Shown here: one piece after another, positions 54,005-63,600 of the stretch
Layout of the letters: the number at the start of each line of letters is the position of its first letter
Numbering within the stretch: the stretch's first letter is position 1
Assembly: GCF_945957355.1 (NCBI RefSeq)
Contig: NZ_CAMFKM010000005.1
Coordinates: 310,001-374,000, forward strand
From: an uncultured Reyranella sp.
Lineage (GTDB): Bacteria; Pseudomonadota; Alphaproteobacteria; Reyranellales; Reyranellaceae
Direction of reading: 5' to 3'
Length of the DNA stretch: 64,000 bases
Notes under the pieces: generated by a model
Database searches by the model: none
What the model was told of the DNA's origin: nothing
The model's input: only the letters and a program-made list of their open reading frames with translations
Translations under genes and position numbers: made by a program

Positions 54005-54804
54005 CAAAGCGCGTTGAAGGAAAGATCGCCGTCGTCGTCGGCGCCGGCCAGACCCCGGGCGAGACGATCGGCAATGGCGTGGCCATCGCCCAGCTGCTCG
54101 CGCGCGAGGGCGCGACGGTGCTTTGCGTCGACCGCAGCGGTGAACGCGCGGAGAAGACGGCGAAGGAAATCTCGTCCACCGGGGCGGTGGTTTCGTCGAT
54201 GGAGGCCGATATCACGGTCGCCGACGATTGCGATCGCATCATCAAGCTGGCGATGTCGCGCTACGGCCGCGTCGACATTCTGATCAACAATGTCGGCATC
54301 GGCGGCGGCGGCGATGCGCCGGCTCACCGCATTGAGGAGCGCGTGTTCGACCGCATCATGGACGTCAATCTCAAGGGCATGTGGCACACGATCAAGGCGG
54401 CCATTCCGGTGATGCGCACGCAGAAGTCCGGTTCGATCGTCAACATCTCGTCGCTCGCCGCGACCAGCGGTGCGACGCAGATGGCCTATGAAGTGTCGAA
54501 GGCGGCGGTGAACCGACTGACGACCCATGTCGCCCAATCCAATGCGCGCTATGGCGTCCGCGCCAACGCCATCATGATGGGCTTCATGGACACGCCGATG
54601 GCCGTTACCGGCATCGCCCAGGCGACCGGCCGATCGACGGAGGAGGTAAGGGCTGAGCGCAATGCCATGGTGCCGCTACGGGGCAAGATGGGCACCGGCT
54701 ATGATACCGCCTATGCCGCGCTGTTCCTCGCCTCCGACGAAGCGCAGTTCATCACCGGCGAGATCCTGCGCGTCGACGGCGGCATGGGCCTGGGACTGGC
54801 TTAA
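54001..54804 (+). CDS. SDR-family oxidoreductase
   Basis: A 267-residue classical short-chain dehydrogenase. The cofactor motif is VVVGAGQTPGETIGNGVAIA, with NNVGIGGGG, the catalytic serine in SIVNISSLAATSG, YxxxK in YEVSKAAV and the C-terminal ITGEILRVDGGMGLGLA. The ATG overlaps the Rieske oxygenase stop. Its stop overlaps that of the convergent MFS gene at the sequence TTAA. It would oxidise or reduce an alcohol/ketone intermediate of the oxygenase pathway. Confidence 0.92.
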   Translation: MTKRVEGKIAVVVGAGQTPGETIGNGVAIAQLLAREGATVLCVDRSGERAEKTAKEISSTGAVVSSMEADITVADDCDRIIKLAMSRYGRVDILINNVGIGGGGDAPAHRIEERVFDRIMDVNLKGMWHTIKAAIPVMRTQKSGSIVNISSLAATSGATQMAYEVSKAAVNRLTTHVAQSNARYGVRANAIMMGFMDTPMAVTGIAQATGRSTEEVRAERNAMVPLRGKMGTGYDTAYAALFLASDEAQFITGEILRVDGGMGLGLA

Positions 54805-56078
54805 CCCTTCAGCGCCGCCTGGCGGGCGCGCAGCTCGTCGCTGGGGCGGATGTCCTTCGACCGGCTGTAGATGGTCATCGCCACCAGCAGCACCGCGACC
54901 ATGAAGCCGAACAGCGTGCGATAGGCTTCCTCGGAGCGCGCGCCGTCCGGCAGGGGCGCGAAGGCGCCGACGATCACGCCCGACAGGGTCTGCATGCAGG
55001 CGACGCCCAGCATCACGCTGGTGTTCATTGCGGCGATGCCGCGGCCGATCAGCCGGTCGGGGAAGATGCCCCGGCCGTGCGTCATCACCATGGTGCTGCA
55101 GGGGCTGAGGAAGCCGATCCCGACGATCGCCGCGACGGCGGCCCATAGTGGCGCCCGCGCCCACAGGGCGAGCACGGCGAGGATGACGGCGACCGACAGG
55201 GTGCCGGCCATGGCGATGCGCTTGCGCGTGTCGAACACGCGGTCGAGCGGGCTGATGATCAGCATGCCGATCTGGTAGGCGACCACCGCGGCCAGCAGCA
55301 CGTTGCCGGACTCGACGGACGTCAGCCCGTGGACCTCGCGCAGGAACGGTCCGCCCCACAGGCCCTGTACGGTGAAGGTGCAGGCGTAGTTGCAGAAATT
55401 GAGCGCGATGATGAACTTGAGCTGCGGGTTCTTCAGGACCTCGCCCAATCCTTGCATCATCTCCGCCGCCGTCTCGGTCCTGCGGTCGAGGAAGGGATGG
55501 CCGGGCGGCGCATCGCGCACGATCACCCAGACGCCCAGCGCCGAGAGCGCGGTGAAGGCGACCATCAGTCCGAACACGCCGCGCCAGCCGATCATCTCCG
55601 TGCCCCAGGCGAGCGGCGTGGTGGCGAGCAGGTTGCCCAGCAGGCCGACCGACAGCACGATTCCTGCCAGGGTCGCGAAACGGTCGGGCGGGAACCAGCG
55701 CGAGATCACCACCATGCTGCCGATCAGCATGACGCCGAAGCCCGCGCCCATCAGCGCCCGGCCCGCGAGCAGCTGCGGCCAGCCCGAGGCCAGGGTGAAT
55801 AGCGTCGCGCCGATCACCGCGAGCACCAGCATGCCGGTCACCGTGCGGCGCGGCCCGTAGCGATCGAACAGGAAGCCACAGGGAATCTGCATGGCCGAAA
55901 AGCCGAAGAAGAACGCGCCGGTGAGGGCGCCAAGCGCCTCCGGCCCGATGCCGAGGTCGCGCATCAGGTCGAGCCCGATCGTGACATTGGCGGCACGGAA
56001 GAAATGGCTGGCGACATAGGCGGTCGCCAGGGTCGCCACGATGATCACGGCCTGCCGCCGGATGCCGGGCGACATCAT
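54801..56078 (-). CDS. MFS transporter (12 TM type)
   Basis: A 425-residue major facilitator from ATG 56078, where GAGGAAA lies about 8 bp upstream. Twelve helices are apparent, with MQIPCGFLFDRYGPRR as the loop 2-3 motif and DRVFDTRKRIAMAG between the halves. It lies opposite the Rieske/SDR pair and could import its substrate; the pairing is positional only. Confidence 0.87.
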   Translation of the reverse strand: MMSPGIRRQAVIIVATLATAYVASHFFRAANVTIGLDLMRDLGIGPEALGALTGAFFFGFSAMQIPCGFLFDRYGPRRTVTGMLVLAVIGATLFTLASGWPQLLAGRALMGAGFGVMLIGSMVVISRWFPPDRFATLAGIVLSVGLLGNLLATTPLAWGTEMIGWRGVFGLMVAFTALSALGVWVIVRDAPPGHPFLDRRTETAAEMMQGLGEVLKNPQLKFIIALNFCNYACTFTVQGLWGGPFLREVHGLTSVESGNVLLAAVVAYQIGMLIISPLDRVFDTRKRIAMAGTLSVAVILAVLALWARAPLWAAVAAIVGIGFLSPCSTMVMTHGRGIFPDRLIGRGIAAMNTSVMLGVACMQTLSGVIVGAFAPLPDGARSEEAYRTLFGFMVAVLLVAMTIYSRSKDIRPSDELRARQAALKG

Positions 56079-56236
56079 GAAGCGTTTCCTCTTTCCATTC
56101 CCGCTTTCTCGTCCGGCCCAGCCGGCGGTGCGTTGGTCTTGCCTGCCAGTGCTATCGACAGTGGAGGGAGGTCGCAATCGCCGCGCACATCGGCGTTCCG
56201 CCCGCCGGATGCGGTTGCGGCCATGCGACTCCTTCC

Positions 56237-57709
56237 ATGGGGGCGTCCGTGGCGGCTACACACGATGCGACCATGCGCTCCCTCGAACCTGCGCCGCTGC
56301 GCTCCCTCGAACGACTGGCCATCCACCCGGGCTTGATCGTCGCGGTCACCTGTGCCGGCGCGTTCATCGGGCAGCTCGATGCCAGCATCGTGCAGCTGGC
56401 GCTGCCGCGGCTGGCGGACGGGTTCGACGTTCGGGTCGACGCGGTGCGCTGGGTGGCAATCGCCTATCTGTTGGCCTTCGCCGCGAGCCTCGCCGTGTCG
56501 GGCCGGGTCTCGGAGATGATGGGCCGCAAGCTGCCCTATCTCCTGGGGTTCGCCCTGTTCACCCTGGCCTCGCTGCTCTGCGGCTGGGCCGAGACGCTGG
56601 AGCAGCTCGTAGTGCTGCGGGCGCTGCAGGGCGTCGGTGGCGGCCTGCTCGGGGCCAACAGCATGACCATCCTGGTGACCGCAGTGCCGCAGGAAAGGCG
56701 CCCCCACGCGATCGGCTGGTTCACCACGGCGCAGGCCGTGGGCGTCAGCACAGGACCGATCGTCGGCGGCTTCCTGCTCGAGCTGTTGGGCTGGCGCTGG
56801 ATCTTCTGGGCGGCGGTGCCCTTCGGTCTGCTGGCCTTCGTGCTGGGTTGGCTGGTGCTGCCACGGTCTCGAGCGGAGGACATCAAGCGGGACGAGACCT
56901 TCGACCTCGCGGGCGCGGTGCTGCTGGTGCCGGCGGTCGGATTGGGCGTGCTTGCCCTTACGCAGGTCTCCGTCTGGCCGCTGGCTTCACCCGCGATGCT
57001 GGGCAGCGCGGCCGCGTCGCTATTGTTCCTCGTGCTGTTCCTGCGCCGCGAGAAGAAGACGCGCTGGCCGGTCGTCGACGTCGAATTGTTCCGCACGCGC
57101 GACTTCGCGACGGGCTTCGTGGGCGTCGTGATGGGCTACGCGCTGCTCTACGGCATGCTGTTCCTGATGTCCTTCGCCTTCGTGAAGGGGCTCGACAACA
57201 GGGCCCACGTGGCCGGACTGAAGCTCGCCACCATTCCCATCCTGCTCGGTCTTGTCGCACCGCTCGCCGCGCGGCTTGGCGCGCACTTCGGCGCGCGGCG
57301 GATCGGCATCACGGGGATGGCGCTGTGCCTGGTGGCGATCCTCGCGCTCGTCGCCATCGCCTTCGGGCCCGACAGGCTGGTGGTGCGCCTCGTCGCACTT
57401 GCCTTGTTCGGGGCCGGGCTCGGCCTGTTCCTGGCGCCCAACAGCCACGCCACAATCGATGCGGCGCCGAAGGCCCATGCCGCGTCGGCCGGCGGCCTGG
57501 TCAATCTCGGCCGCGTGCTGGGAAGCTGCATCGGCGTGTCGGCCGCTTCCTCGACCCTGTCGTGGCGTCTCGGCCTGTCCGGCAGCGCCGACCGGATGGG
57601 GCCAGCCTTCGTCGAGGCGGTGGCCGGCAGCCTGTTCGTCCTGGCGGCCTTCGCGCTCGTGGCGATCGTGGCATCGCTGATGTCCAGGCCAACGGCTTCG
57701 GCATTATGA
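56237..57709 (+). CDS. MFS transporter, DHA2 (14 TM drug-efflux type)
   Basis: A 490-residue transporter diverging from the other MFS gene (158 bp between starts). The first helix ends in GQLDASIVQLALPRLADGF, the DHA2 hallmark, and loop 2-3 has SGRVSEMMGRKLPYL. About fourteen helices are visible. ATG 56237 is used; ATG 56273 (12 codons later) is also possible. Likely proton-driven export of a drug or metabolite. Confidence 0.88.
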   Translation: MGASVAATHDATMRSLEPAPLRSLERLAIHPGLIVAVTCAGAFIGQLDASIVQLALPRLADGFDVRVDAVRWVAIAYLLAFAASLAVSGRVSEMMGRKLPYLLGFALFTLASLLCGWAETLEQLVVLRALQGVGGGLLGANSMTILVTAVPQERRPHAIGWFTTAQAVGVSTGPIVGGFLLELLGWRWIFWAAVPFGLLAFVLGWLVLPRSRAEDIKRDETFDLAGAVLLVPAVGLGVLALTQVSVWPLASPAMLGSAAASLLFLVLFLRREKKTRWPVVDVELFRTRDFATGFVGVVMGYALLYGMLFLMSFAFVKGLDNRAHVAGLKLATIPILLGLVAPLAARLGAHFGARRIGITGMALCLVAILALVAIAFGPDRLVVRLVALALFGAGLGLFLAPNSHATIDAAPKAHAASAGGLVNLGRVLGSCIGVSAASSTLSWRLGLSGSADRMGPAFVEAVAGSLFVLAAFALVAIVASLMSRPTASAL

Positions 57710-57725
57710 CCCGGCCCTTGGTTCC

Positions 57726-58607
57726 TCAAGGCCGGTCGAGAAGGCGGGCCGTAGCGACAGCCACGGGTTCGCCGCGGGCATTGTAGATGCCGAGGGCGAG
57801 TGCGCCGCCGTCCAGACGGTGGCCTTCGACACTCAGCACGTCGTCGCGCTGGAGCATGCGGGGGAAGGTAGCGTCGAGACTTCCGCGCGCGATCCACGCA
57901 TCGTTGCCCAGAATGTCCTGCGCGAAGCGGGACAGGTAGGCGAAGGACATCATCGCCGCCGGGATCGCGACGCGGGCGCCGATCGCCTGCGCCAGCCGGT
58001 CATGGGTGTGGTAATTCTCGGCCGGCAGACTGAACAGGCGCGACTTCTCCAGCGACATCTCGATGCGGCGGGGCGGAAGCTCGCTGGGGGATGCCGCATC
58101 GGGTGCGGGAGAGGGAGCCGCCGCGCGCTGCACCTCGTCGCTGCGGATGGCGCAACCATGGTCGTAGACCGCGAGCGCTGCGCCGTCGGCATCGAAGAAC
58201 GACGCGCGCATCACGATGAAATCACGCCCGCGCCGCCGGTACTTCTCCGTCACCGCAACCTCGGCCCGGACCGGGCGGCCGAGGCGGAACGGCCGCAGGA
58301 AGCGCGCCGCCGATTTGCCGTGCAGGAACGGCGTGCCGACCAGATGGCCGTGGCTTTGCCGGAACAGGCTGAAATGCCCGATCTCCCCGGGCGCGCGCAG
58401 GTAGAAGCCGGATGGAAACCACATGTATGTCGACAGGAACAGCGGATGCACGAGCGCGTCCGCCGGATCGCCCACCAGCCAGCCGCTTTCGTCCTCGACG
58501 GCATAGGCGAACTTCCGCACCTGTTCGATAGCCGGACTGAAAAAGGTCGATCCCAGCAGCAGGGGAACGGGCAGTTCTTCGAACGTGGGGATCGCCGTTG
58601 GTTTCAT
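57726..58607 (-). CDS. Double-hotdog MaoC-like protein
   Basis: A 293-residue protein from ATG 58607 (a GTG four codons upstream is open but lacks a ribosome site). Two hotdog-like halves are apparent. The first has FFSPAIEQVRKFAYAVEDES and RPVRAEVAVTEKYRRRGRDF. The second has PAENYHTHDRLAQAIG and IPAAMMSFAYLSRFAQDIL, resembling the hydratase core, then DVLSVEGHRL. It may act on acyl-CoA esters. The activity is not assured, because the classical Asp/His pair is only partly recognisable. Confidence 0.65.
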   Translation of the reverse strand: MKPTAIPTFEELPVPLLLGSTFFSPAIEQVRKFAYAVEDESGWLVGDPADALVHPLFLSTYMWFPSGFYLRAPGEIGHFSLFRQSHGHLVGTPFLHGKSAARFLRPFRLGRPVRAEVAVTEKYRRRGRDFIVMRASFFDADGAALAVYDHGCAIRSDEVQRAAAPSPAPDAASPSELPPRRIEMSLEKSRLFSLPAENYHTHDRLAQAIGARVAIPAAMMSFAYLSRFAQDILGNDAWIARGSLDATFPRMLQRDDVLSVEGHRLDGGALALGIYNARGEPVAVATARLLDRP

Positions 58608-58798
58608 GGCGCGTGACACCTATCGACTTGTGCCGGCCGATGCAAAGCCACGCCGGAAACGGTGGCGACGCACCGCTTGATCTGGATCATCGCCAAAGGT
58701 TATTGAAGGCGTCATGCAGTTTGTCCGCATTGGGCACTAGTATTGCGAAGCCTCCCAAGCCGGGTTGACGTGGCTTCGATAAGATCTGGAGTTGAGAG

Positions 58799-59956
58799 AT
58801 GAGATACGGGCCGCGCGGTGTTTCACACCTCTCCTTCGGCCTGCGGCGCGTGGTGCCGGGTCTCCTTCTCGCGCTCGCCGCCGCTCTGCCGGCCGGGGCC
58901 CAGACCAAACCCACAGACAACGCGCCGCCGGTGGTTCTGGTGCGGCCGGTCGAGGTGCGGACCCTGGCGCCGCAGTCGGAATATGTCGGCCGGCTCGCCG
59001 TGTTCGACAAGGTCGAGCTGCGGGCGCGCGTGAAGGGCGTGCTGGGCAAGCGGGAGTTCGCCGATGGAGCCAAGGTGGCGGAAGGCCAGCTCCTGTTCAC
59101 CATCGACCCCACGCCCTACCGCATCGCGGTGAACCAGAAGCGGGCGCTGCGCGACGGCGCGCAGGCGGCGCTGATCAACGCCGACGCGCAGCTGAAGCGC
59201 GCGGCCGAGCTGCTGCGCACCAACAACGTCTCCCAGGTCTCCTACGACCAGCGGCTGGCCGAGCAGCTGCAGGCCAAGGCGACGCTCGACGATGCCCAGG
59301 CGCAGCTCGACGATGCCGAGCTGCAACTCTCCTACACGCAGATCACCGCGCCGATCGCCGGCCTGATCGGTCGCGCCAGCGTGGCGCCCGGCAACATCGT
59401 CGGTCCGGAATCGGGCGTGCTCGCCACCATCGTGAACGAGCGCCAGATCCGTGCCCTGTTCTCGGTCCCGCAGGCGGACCTGCTGAACGTGCGCCGCGAC
59501 CTGCGCACGGGCGAGGCGCTGGCCGTGCGGCTGCGCCTGGCCGACGGCAAGCTCTACCCCGAGAAGGGCAAGGTCGACTTCATCGATGTCGCGGTCGATC
59601 CCACCACCGACGGGCAGATGGCGCGCGCGGTGTTCGAGAACGCCGACGAGCTGCTGACCGACGGCCAGACGGTGCGGGTGATCGTCGAGGGCAACGAGCC
59701 TGCAAAGGTGATGGTGGTGCCGCAGGCGGCGATGGCGATCGACCAGACCGGGCGCTACGTCTATGTCGTCGATGGCAAGGGCGTCGTCGAGCAGCGCCGC
59801 ATCACCGTCGACTTCGTGCGCGACGGCATGATCGCGGTGACGGGCGGCCTCAAGGAGGGCGACCGGGTCATCGTGCAGGGCCAGCAGCGGGTGCGTGCGG
59901 GCATGGCGGTCGAGGCGCAGGCCGCGCCGGCCGTCGCCGGCCAGCCGAAGCGCTGA
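58799..59956 (+). CDS. RND efflux membrane-fusion protein
   Basis: A 385-residue periplasmic adaptor behind GGAG. A Sec signal (VVPGLLLALAAALPAGAQ, no lipobox cysteine) leads into barrel-sandwich and hairpin regions (EYVGRLAVFDKVELRARVKG, VLGKREFADGAKVAEGQLLF, then LSYTQITAPIAGLIGRASVAPGN). It links the pump encoded 4 bp downstream to an outer-membrane channel, which is not in the window. Confidence 0.93.
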   Translation: MRYGPRGVSHLSFGLRRVVPGLLLALAAALPAGAQTKPTDNAPPVVLVRPVEVRTLAPQSEYVGRLAVFDKVELRARVKGVLGKREFADGAKVAEGQLLFTIDPTPYRIAVNQKRALRDGAQAALINADAQLKRAAELLRTNNVSQVSYDQRLAEQLQAKATLDDAQAQLDDAELQLSYTQITAPIAGLIGRASVAPGNIVGPESGVLATIVNERQIRALFSVPQADLLNVRRDLRTGEALAVRLRLADGKLYPEKGKVDFIDVAVDPTTDGQMARAVFENADELLTDGQTVRVIVEGNEPAKVMVVPQAAMAIDQTGRYVYVVDGKGVVEQRRITVDFVRDGMIAVTGGLKEGDRVIVQGQQRVRAGMAVEAQAAPAVAGQPKR

Positions 59957-59960
59957 TCCC

Positions 59961-62900
59961 ATGGGCATCGCCGCCGTCTTCATCCGCCGCCCGCGGCTCG
60001 CCTTCGTCGTCTCCGCGATCATGGTCATCGCGGGCCTGCTGGCGCTGAACAGCCTGCCGATCGCGCAGTTCCCCAACATCGTGCCGCCGGAAGTCACTGT
60101 CACGACCAGCTATCCCGGCGCCTCGGCCCAGGTGGTCGAGGAGAGCGTGGCGCAGATCATCGAGCGCAACGTCAACGGCGTCGAGAACTCGATCTCGATG
60201 AAGTCGACCTCGGGCAGCGACGGCAGCTACAGCCTCAGCGTCTATTTCAAGGTCGGCTCGAATCCGCAGGACCACACGGTCAACGTCAACAACCGCATCA
60301 ACCGCGCCATGCCGCAGCTGCCCGACGAGGTACAGCGCAACGGCGTGCTGGTGAAGAAGCAGTCCTCGGCGCTGCTGCAGGTGGTCGCCGTCTATTCGCC
60401 GAAGGGCACGCGCGACGCGCTGTTCCTGTCGAACTTCGCCACCATCAACGTGCTCGACGCCATGCAGAGGGTGCCGGGCGTCGGCTCGGCTGGCCTGTTC
60501 GGCGGGCTCGACTATGCCATGCGCGTGTGGCTCGACCTCGACCGCATGTCGAGCCTCGGTGTCACCTCGCAGGACGTGGTGAAGGCGATCGAGGCCAAGA
60601 ACATGCAGGCCGCCGTCGGCCGGGTCGGCGCCGCGCCGCTGCTCGACGGCGTCGACTTCCAGCTCAACATCACGGCCAAGGGCCGCCTGACCTCGGCCGA
60701 GGAGTTCGGCAACATCACCGTGCGGGCGAACCCCGACGGCGCGCTGCTGCGCATCCGCGACATCGGCCGGGTCGAGCTGGGCTCGGCCAATGCCGACGTC
60801 ACCACGCGCTACAATGGCAAGCCGGCGGCCGGCATCAACGTCTACCAGCTGGCCGGCGCCAACGCGCTCGAGACCGCCGAGGGCGTGCGCCAGGTGCTGA
60901 AGGACCTGCAGGACAGGCTGCCCGAGGATGTCGCCTTCGAGGTGATGTACGACACGACCGTGTTCGTCGAGGCGACGATCAAGAGCGTGGTGAAGACCCT
61001 GATCGAGGCCTTCGTGCTGGTCGCGGTCGTGGTCTTCCTGTTCCTCGGCAGCGTCCGCGCGACCCTGATCCCCATCATCGCCGTGCCGGTGGCGCTGATC
61101 GGCACCTTCGCGGTGATGCAGATGATGGGCTTCTCGCTCAACACTGTGTCGCTGCTGGCGCTGGTGCTGGCCATCGGCATCGTGGTCGACGACGCCATCG
61201 TCGTGGTCGAGGCGGTCGAGCACACATTGGAGAAGGAGCCGCATCTCACGCCGGCCGAGGCCACCGAGAAGGCGATGGCCGAGGTCACGGGACCGATCAT
61301 CGCCATCACCCTGGTGCTGCTCTCGGTCTTTATCCCGACGGCCTTCATGCCGGGCATTGCCGGCAAGCTCTATCAGCAGTTCGCACTCACCATCTCGGTC
61401 GCCATGGTGATCTCGGCGATCAACGCGCTGTCGCTGTCGCCCGCTTTATGCGCGCTGCTGCTCACCCGTCGCGGCGCGCCGCGCGGCCTGATGGCCCGCC
61501 TCCAGCGCGGCATCGATGCCACGCGCAATGGCTACCTGAGGCTCGCGGCGCCGCTGATCAGACGCAGCGTGCTGGCGGTCGGGCTGGTCGTCCTGTTCGC
61601 GCTGGCGACCGGCGGGCTGCTGCGCATCGTGCCCACCGGCTTCCTGCCCGAGGAGGACCAGTCTTCCTTCATGGCCGAGATCCAGCTGCCCGACGCCGCC
61701 TCGACCAGCCGCACCCTGGAGGCGGTGACCGAGGTCGAGGCCATGCTGACGGGCCAGCCGTGGCTGCAGAACTTCTTCACCGTGAGCGGCAACAGTCTGC
61801 TCGACGGGCTGAACCTGCCCAACCGCGCCATGATGATCGTGTCGCTGAAGCCCTATGCCGAGCGGCCCGGTCACGAGATGTCGGCCTTCGCGGTGCTGGA
61901 GCGGCTCAACAAGGCGTTCCAGCGGGTGGCCGCAGCCAACATCTACGCGTTCAACCCGCCGCCGATCGCCGGGCTCGGCAACTCGTCGGGCTTCGAGTTC
62001 GAGGTGCAGAGCCTCACCGGCGCCCCGCCGGAGGAGATCGTGGCGGTGGCGCGCGGCGTCATCAACGCGGCGCAGAGCGCGCCCGAGCTGGCCGGCGTCT
62101 TCACCACCTACAGCGCCTCGACGCCGCAGATCCGGCTCGAGCTCGACCGCGACCGCGCCGAGACGCTGGGCGTCGCCATCCCGGACATCTTCGCCGCCCT
62201 GCAGACCGCGATGGGCAGCAAGAACGTCAACAACTTCAACATGTTCGGCCGCACCTGGACGGTGCGCGTGCAGGCCGACGCCGCCGACCGCCGAACCATC
62301 GAGGACGTCAACCGCGTGCGCGTGCGCTCGTCCAACGGCACCCTGGTGCCGCTGCAGGCGATGGCGACGCTGGAACTCACGACCGCGCCTGCCACCATCA
62401 ACCGCTACAACAACCTGCGTTCGGTCACGCTGAACGGCGCGCCGGCCGCCGGCTATTCCTCGGGCGAGGCGATCGCGGCGATGGAGCGGGTGGCGCGCGC
62501 CAGCCTGCCGCCGGGCTACGGCTTCCAATGGGCCGGCACCGCACAGCAGGAGAAGGAGGCAGGCAGCCAGACCGGCTTCGTGCTCGCTCTCGCGGTGCTG
62601 TTCGCCTACCTGTTCCTGGTCGGCCTCTACGAGAGCCTGGCGCTGCCGGTGGCGGCGCTGCTGTCAGTGATCGTCGGCCTGTTCGGCGCGCTGGCGGCGC
62701 TGTGGCTGACCGGCCTCGCCAACAACATCTACGCCCAGATCGGCATCGTCGTGCTGATCGCACTGGCGGCCAAGAACGCGATCCTGGTGATCGAAGTGGC
62801 CATGCACGAGCGCGCGGGCGGCAGCGACCCGGTGACGGCCGCCACCTCGGCCGCCGGCCAGCGCTTCCGCGCCGTGATGATGACCTCCTTCGCCTTCATC

Positions 62901-63119
62901 CTGGGCCTCGTGCCGCTGGTGATCGCCTCGGGCGCGGGCGCGGCGACCCAGCGCGCGGTCGGCACGGCCGTGTTCGGCGGCATGCTGGCCGCCTCCTGCC
63001 TCGGGATCTTCGTGATCCCGGGCCTCTACGTCGCCTTCGAGAAGATGCGTCGGGCCGTGCCCGAACTGCTGCGCAAGCTGTTCCGCGGTCTGAAGCGTCC
63101 GGAGAAGCGCCAAGGCTGA
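59961..63119 (+). CDS. RND multidrug efflux pump, inner-membrane subunit (HAE1 family)
   Basis: A 1052-residue AcrB/MexF-type pump. ATG 59961 starts MGIAAVFIRRPRLAFVVSAI. The proton-relay aspartates are in LAIGIVVDDAIVVVEAVEH of TM4 and the lysine in IALAAKNAILVIEVAMHER of TM10. Two large periplasmic loops and twelve helices are apparent. It exports hydrophobic compounds using the proton gradient, with the upstream adaptor. No local regulator is seen. Confidence 0.95.
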   Translation: MGIAAVFIRRPRLAFVVSAIMVIAGLLALNSLPIAQFPNIVPPEVTVTTSYPGASAQVVEESVAQIIERNVNGVENSISMKSTSGSDGSYSLSVYFKVGSNPQDHTVNVNNRINRAMPQLPDEVQRNGVLVKKQSSALLQVVAVYSPKGTRDALFLSNFATINVLDAMQRVPGVGSAGLFGGLDYAMRVWLDLDRMSSLGVTSQDVVKAIEAKNMQAAVGRVGAAPLLDGVDFQLNITAKGRLTSAEEFGNITVRANPDGALLRIRDIGRVELGSANADVTTRYNGKPAAGINVYQLAGANALETAEGVRQVLKDLQDRLPEDVAFEVMYDTTVFVEATIKSVVKTLIEAFVLVAVVVFLFLGSVRATLIPIIAVPVALIGTFAVMQMMGFSLNTVSLLALVLAIGIVVDDAIVVVEAVEHTLEKEPHLTPAEATEKAMAEVTGPIIAITLVLLSVFIPTAFMPGIAGKLYQQFALTISVAMVISAINALSLSPALCALLLTRRGAPRGLMARLQRGIDATRNGYLRLAAPLIRRSVLAVGLVVLFALATGGLLRIVPTGFLPEEDQSSFMAEIQLPDAASTSRTLEAVTEVEAMLTGQPWLQNFFTVSGNSLLDGLNLPNRAMMIVSLKPYAERPGHEMSAFAVLERLNKAFQRVAAANIYAFNPPPIAGLGNSSGFEFEVQSLTGAPPEEIVAVARGVINAAQSAPELAGVFTTYSASTPQIRLELDRDRAETLGVAIPDIFAALQTAMGSKNVNNFNMFGRTWTVRVQADAADRRTIEDVNRVRVRSSNGTLVPLQAMATLELTTAPATINRYNNLRSVTLNGAPAAGYSSGEAIAAMERVARASLPPGYGFQWAGTAQQEKEAGSQTGFVLALAVLFAYLFLVGLYESLALPVAALLSVIVGLFGALAALWLTGLANNIYAQIGIVVLIALAAKNAILVIEVAMHERAGGSDPVTAATSAAGQRFRAVMMTSFAFILGLVPLVIASGAGAATQRAVGTAVFGGMLAASCLGIFVIPGLYVAFEKMRRAVPELLRKLFRGLKRPEKRQG

Positions 63120-63246
63120 TACGTCACCGCGCGCACGGCGACTTGCAGGGAGTCACGTTGGCCTCGCCCGAAAGGCAGGAGCAGATTGTCGCGCGAGGAC
63201 GCCGTCGTTAAGCTGCCGTGCTTGCTGCTCCACCGGGAGGTGCCGC

Positions 63247-63600
63247 GTGTCCGCGAGAACCGTCCTCATCACGATCGGAGTTTCGGCCTGGCTGCTGGCG
63301 TCGGCGGTGGTCTTTCTTTTCGTCACCTACACGACTTTCTTCGGTATCGCCGTCATCGGCCTCGCCATTTGCTGGATCGCCACGCAGTTCGAACTGGATG
63401 GGAATGCGCCGGTGGGTAACGGCCTCAATCCGGGATTCCTTGCAGCGCAAATGGAGGCCAAGCGCGGCCTGTCGAAGGAGCAGCGTCTCTCCGTGCAGCA
63501 CGAGCAGTCGCTTGCGAACCAGTCGGCCCGCTTCTTCAGGTTGTTTGGCCTGGGGCTCGTCGTCATCGGCCTGTGCGGCGGGCTCTACTATCAGCTCTGA
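63247..63600 (+). CDS. Small membrane protein of unknown function
   Basis: A 117-residue protein from GTG 63247 behind an ideal GGGAGGT. Two N-terminal helices (TVLITIGVSAWLLASAVVFL, FFGIAVIGLAICWIA) are followed by a charged middle segment with a Lys/Glu/Gln-rich helix. A third helix ends the protein (FGLGLVVIGLCGGLYYQL). No family recognised. Its end overlaps the convergent gene by 10 bp. Confidence 0.6.
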   Translation: MSARTVLITIGVSAWLLASAVVFLFVTYTTFFGIAVIGLAICWIATQFELDGNAPVGNGLNPGFLAAQMEAKRGLSKEQRLSVQHEQSLANQSARFFRLFGLGLVVIGLCGGLYYQL

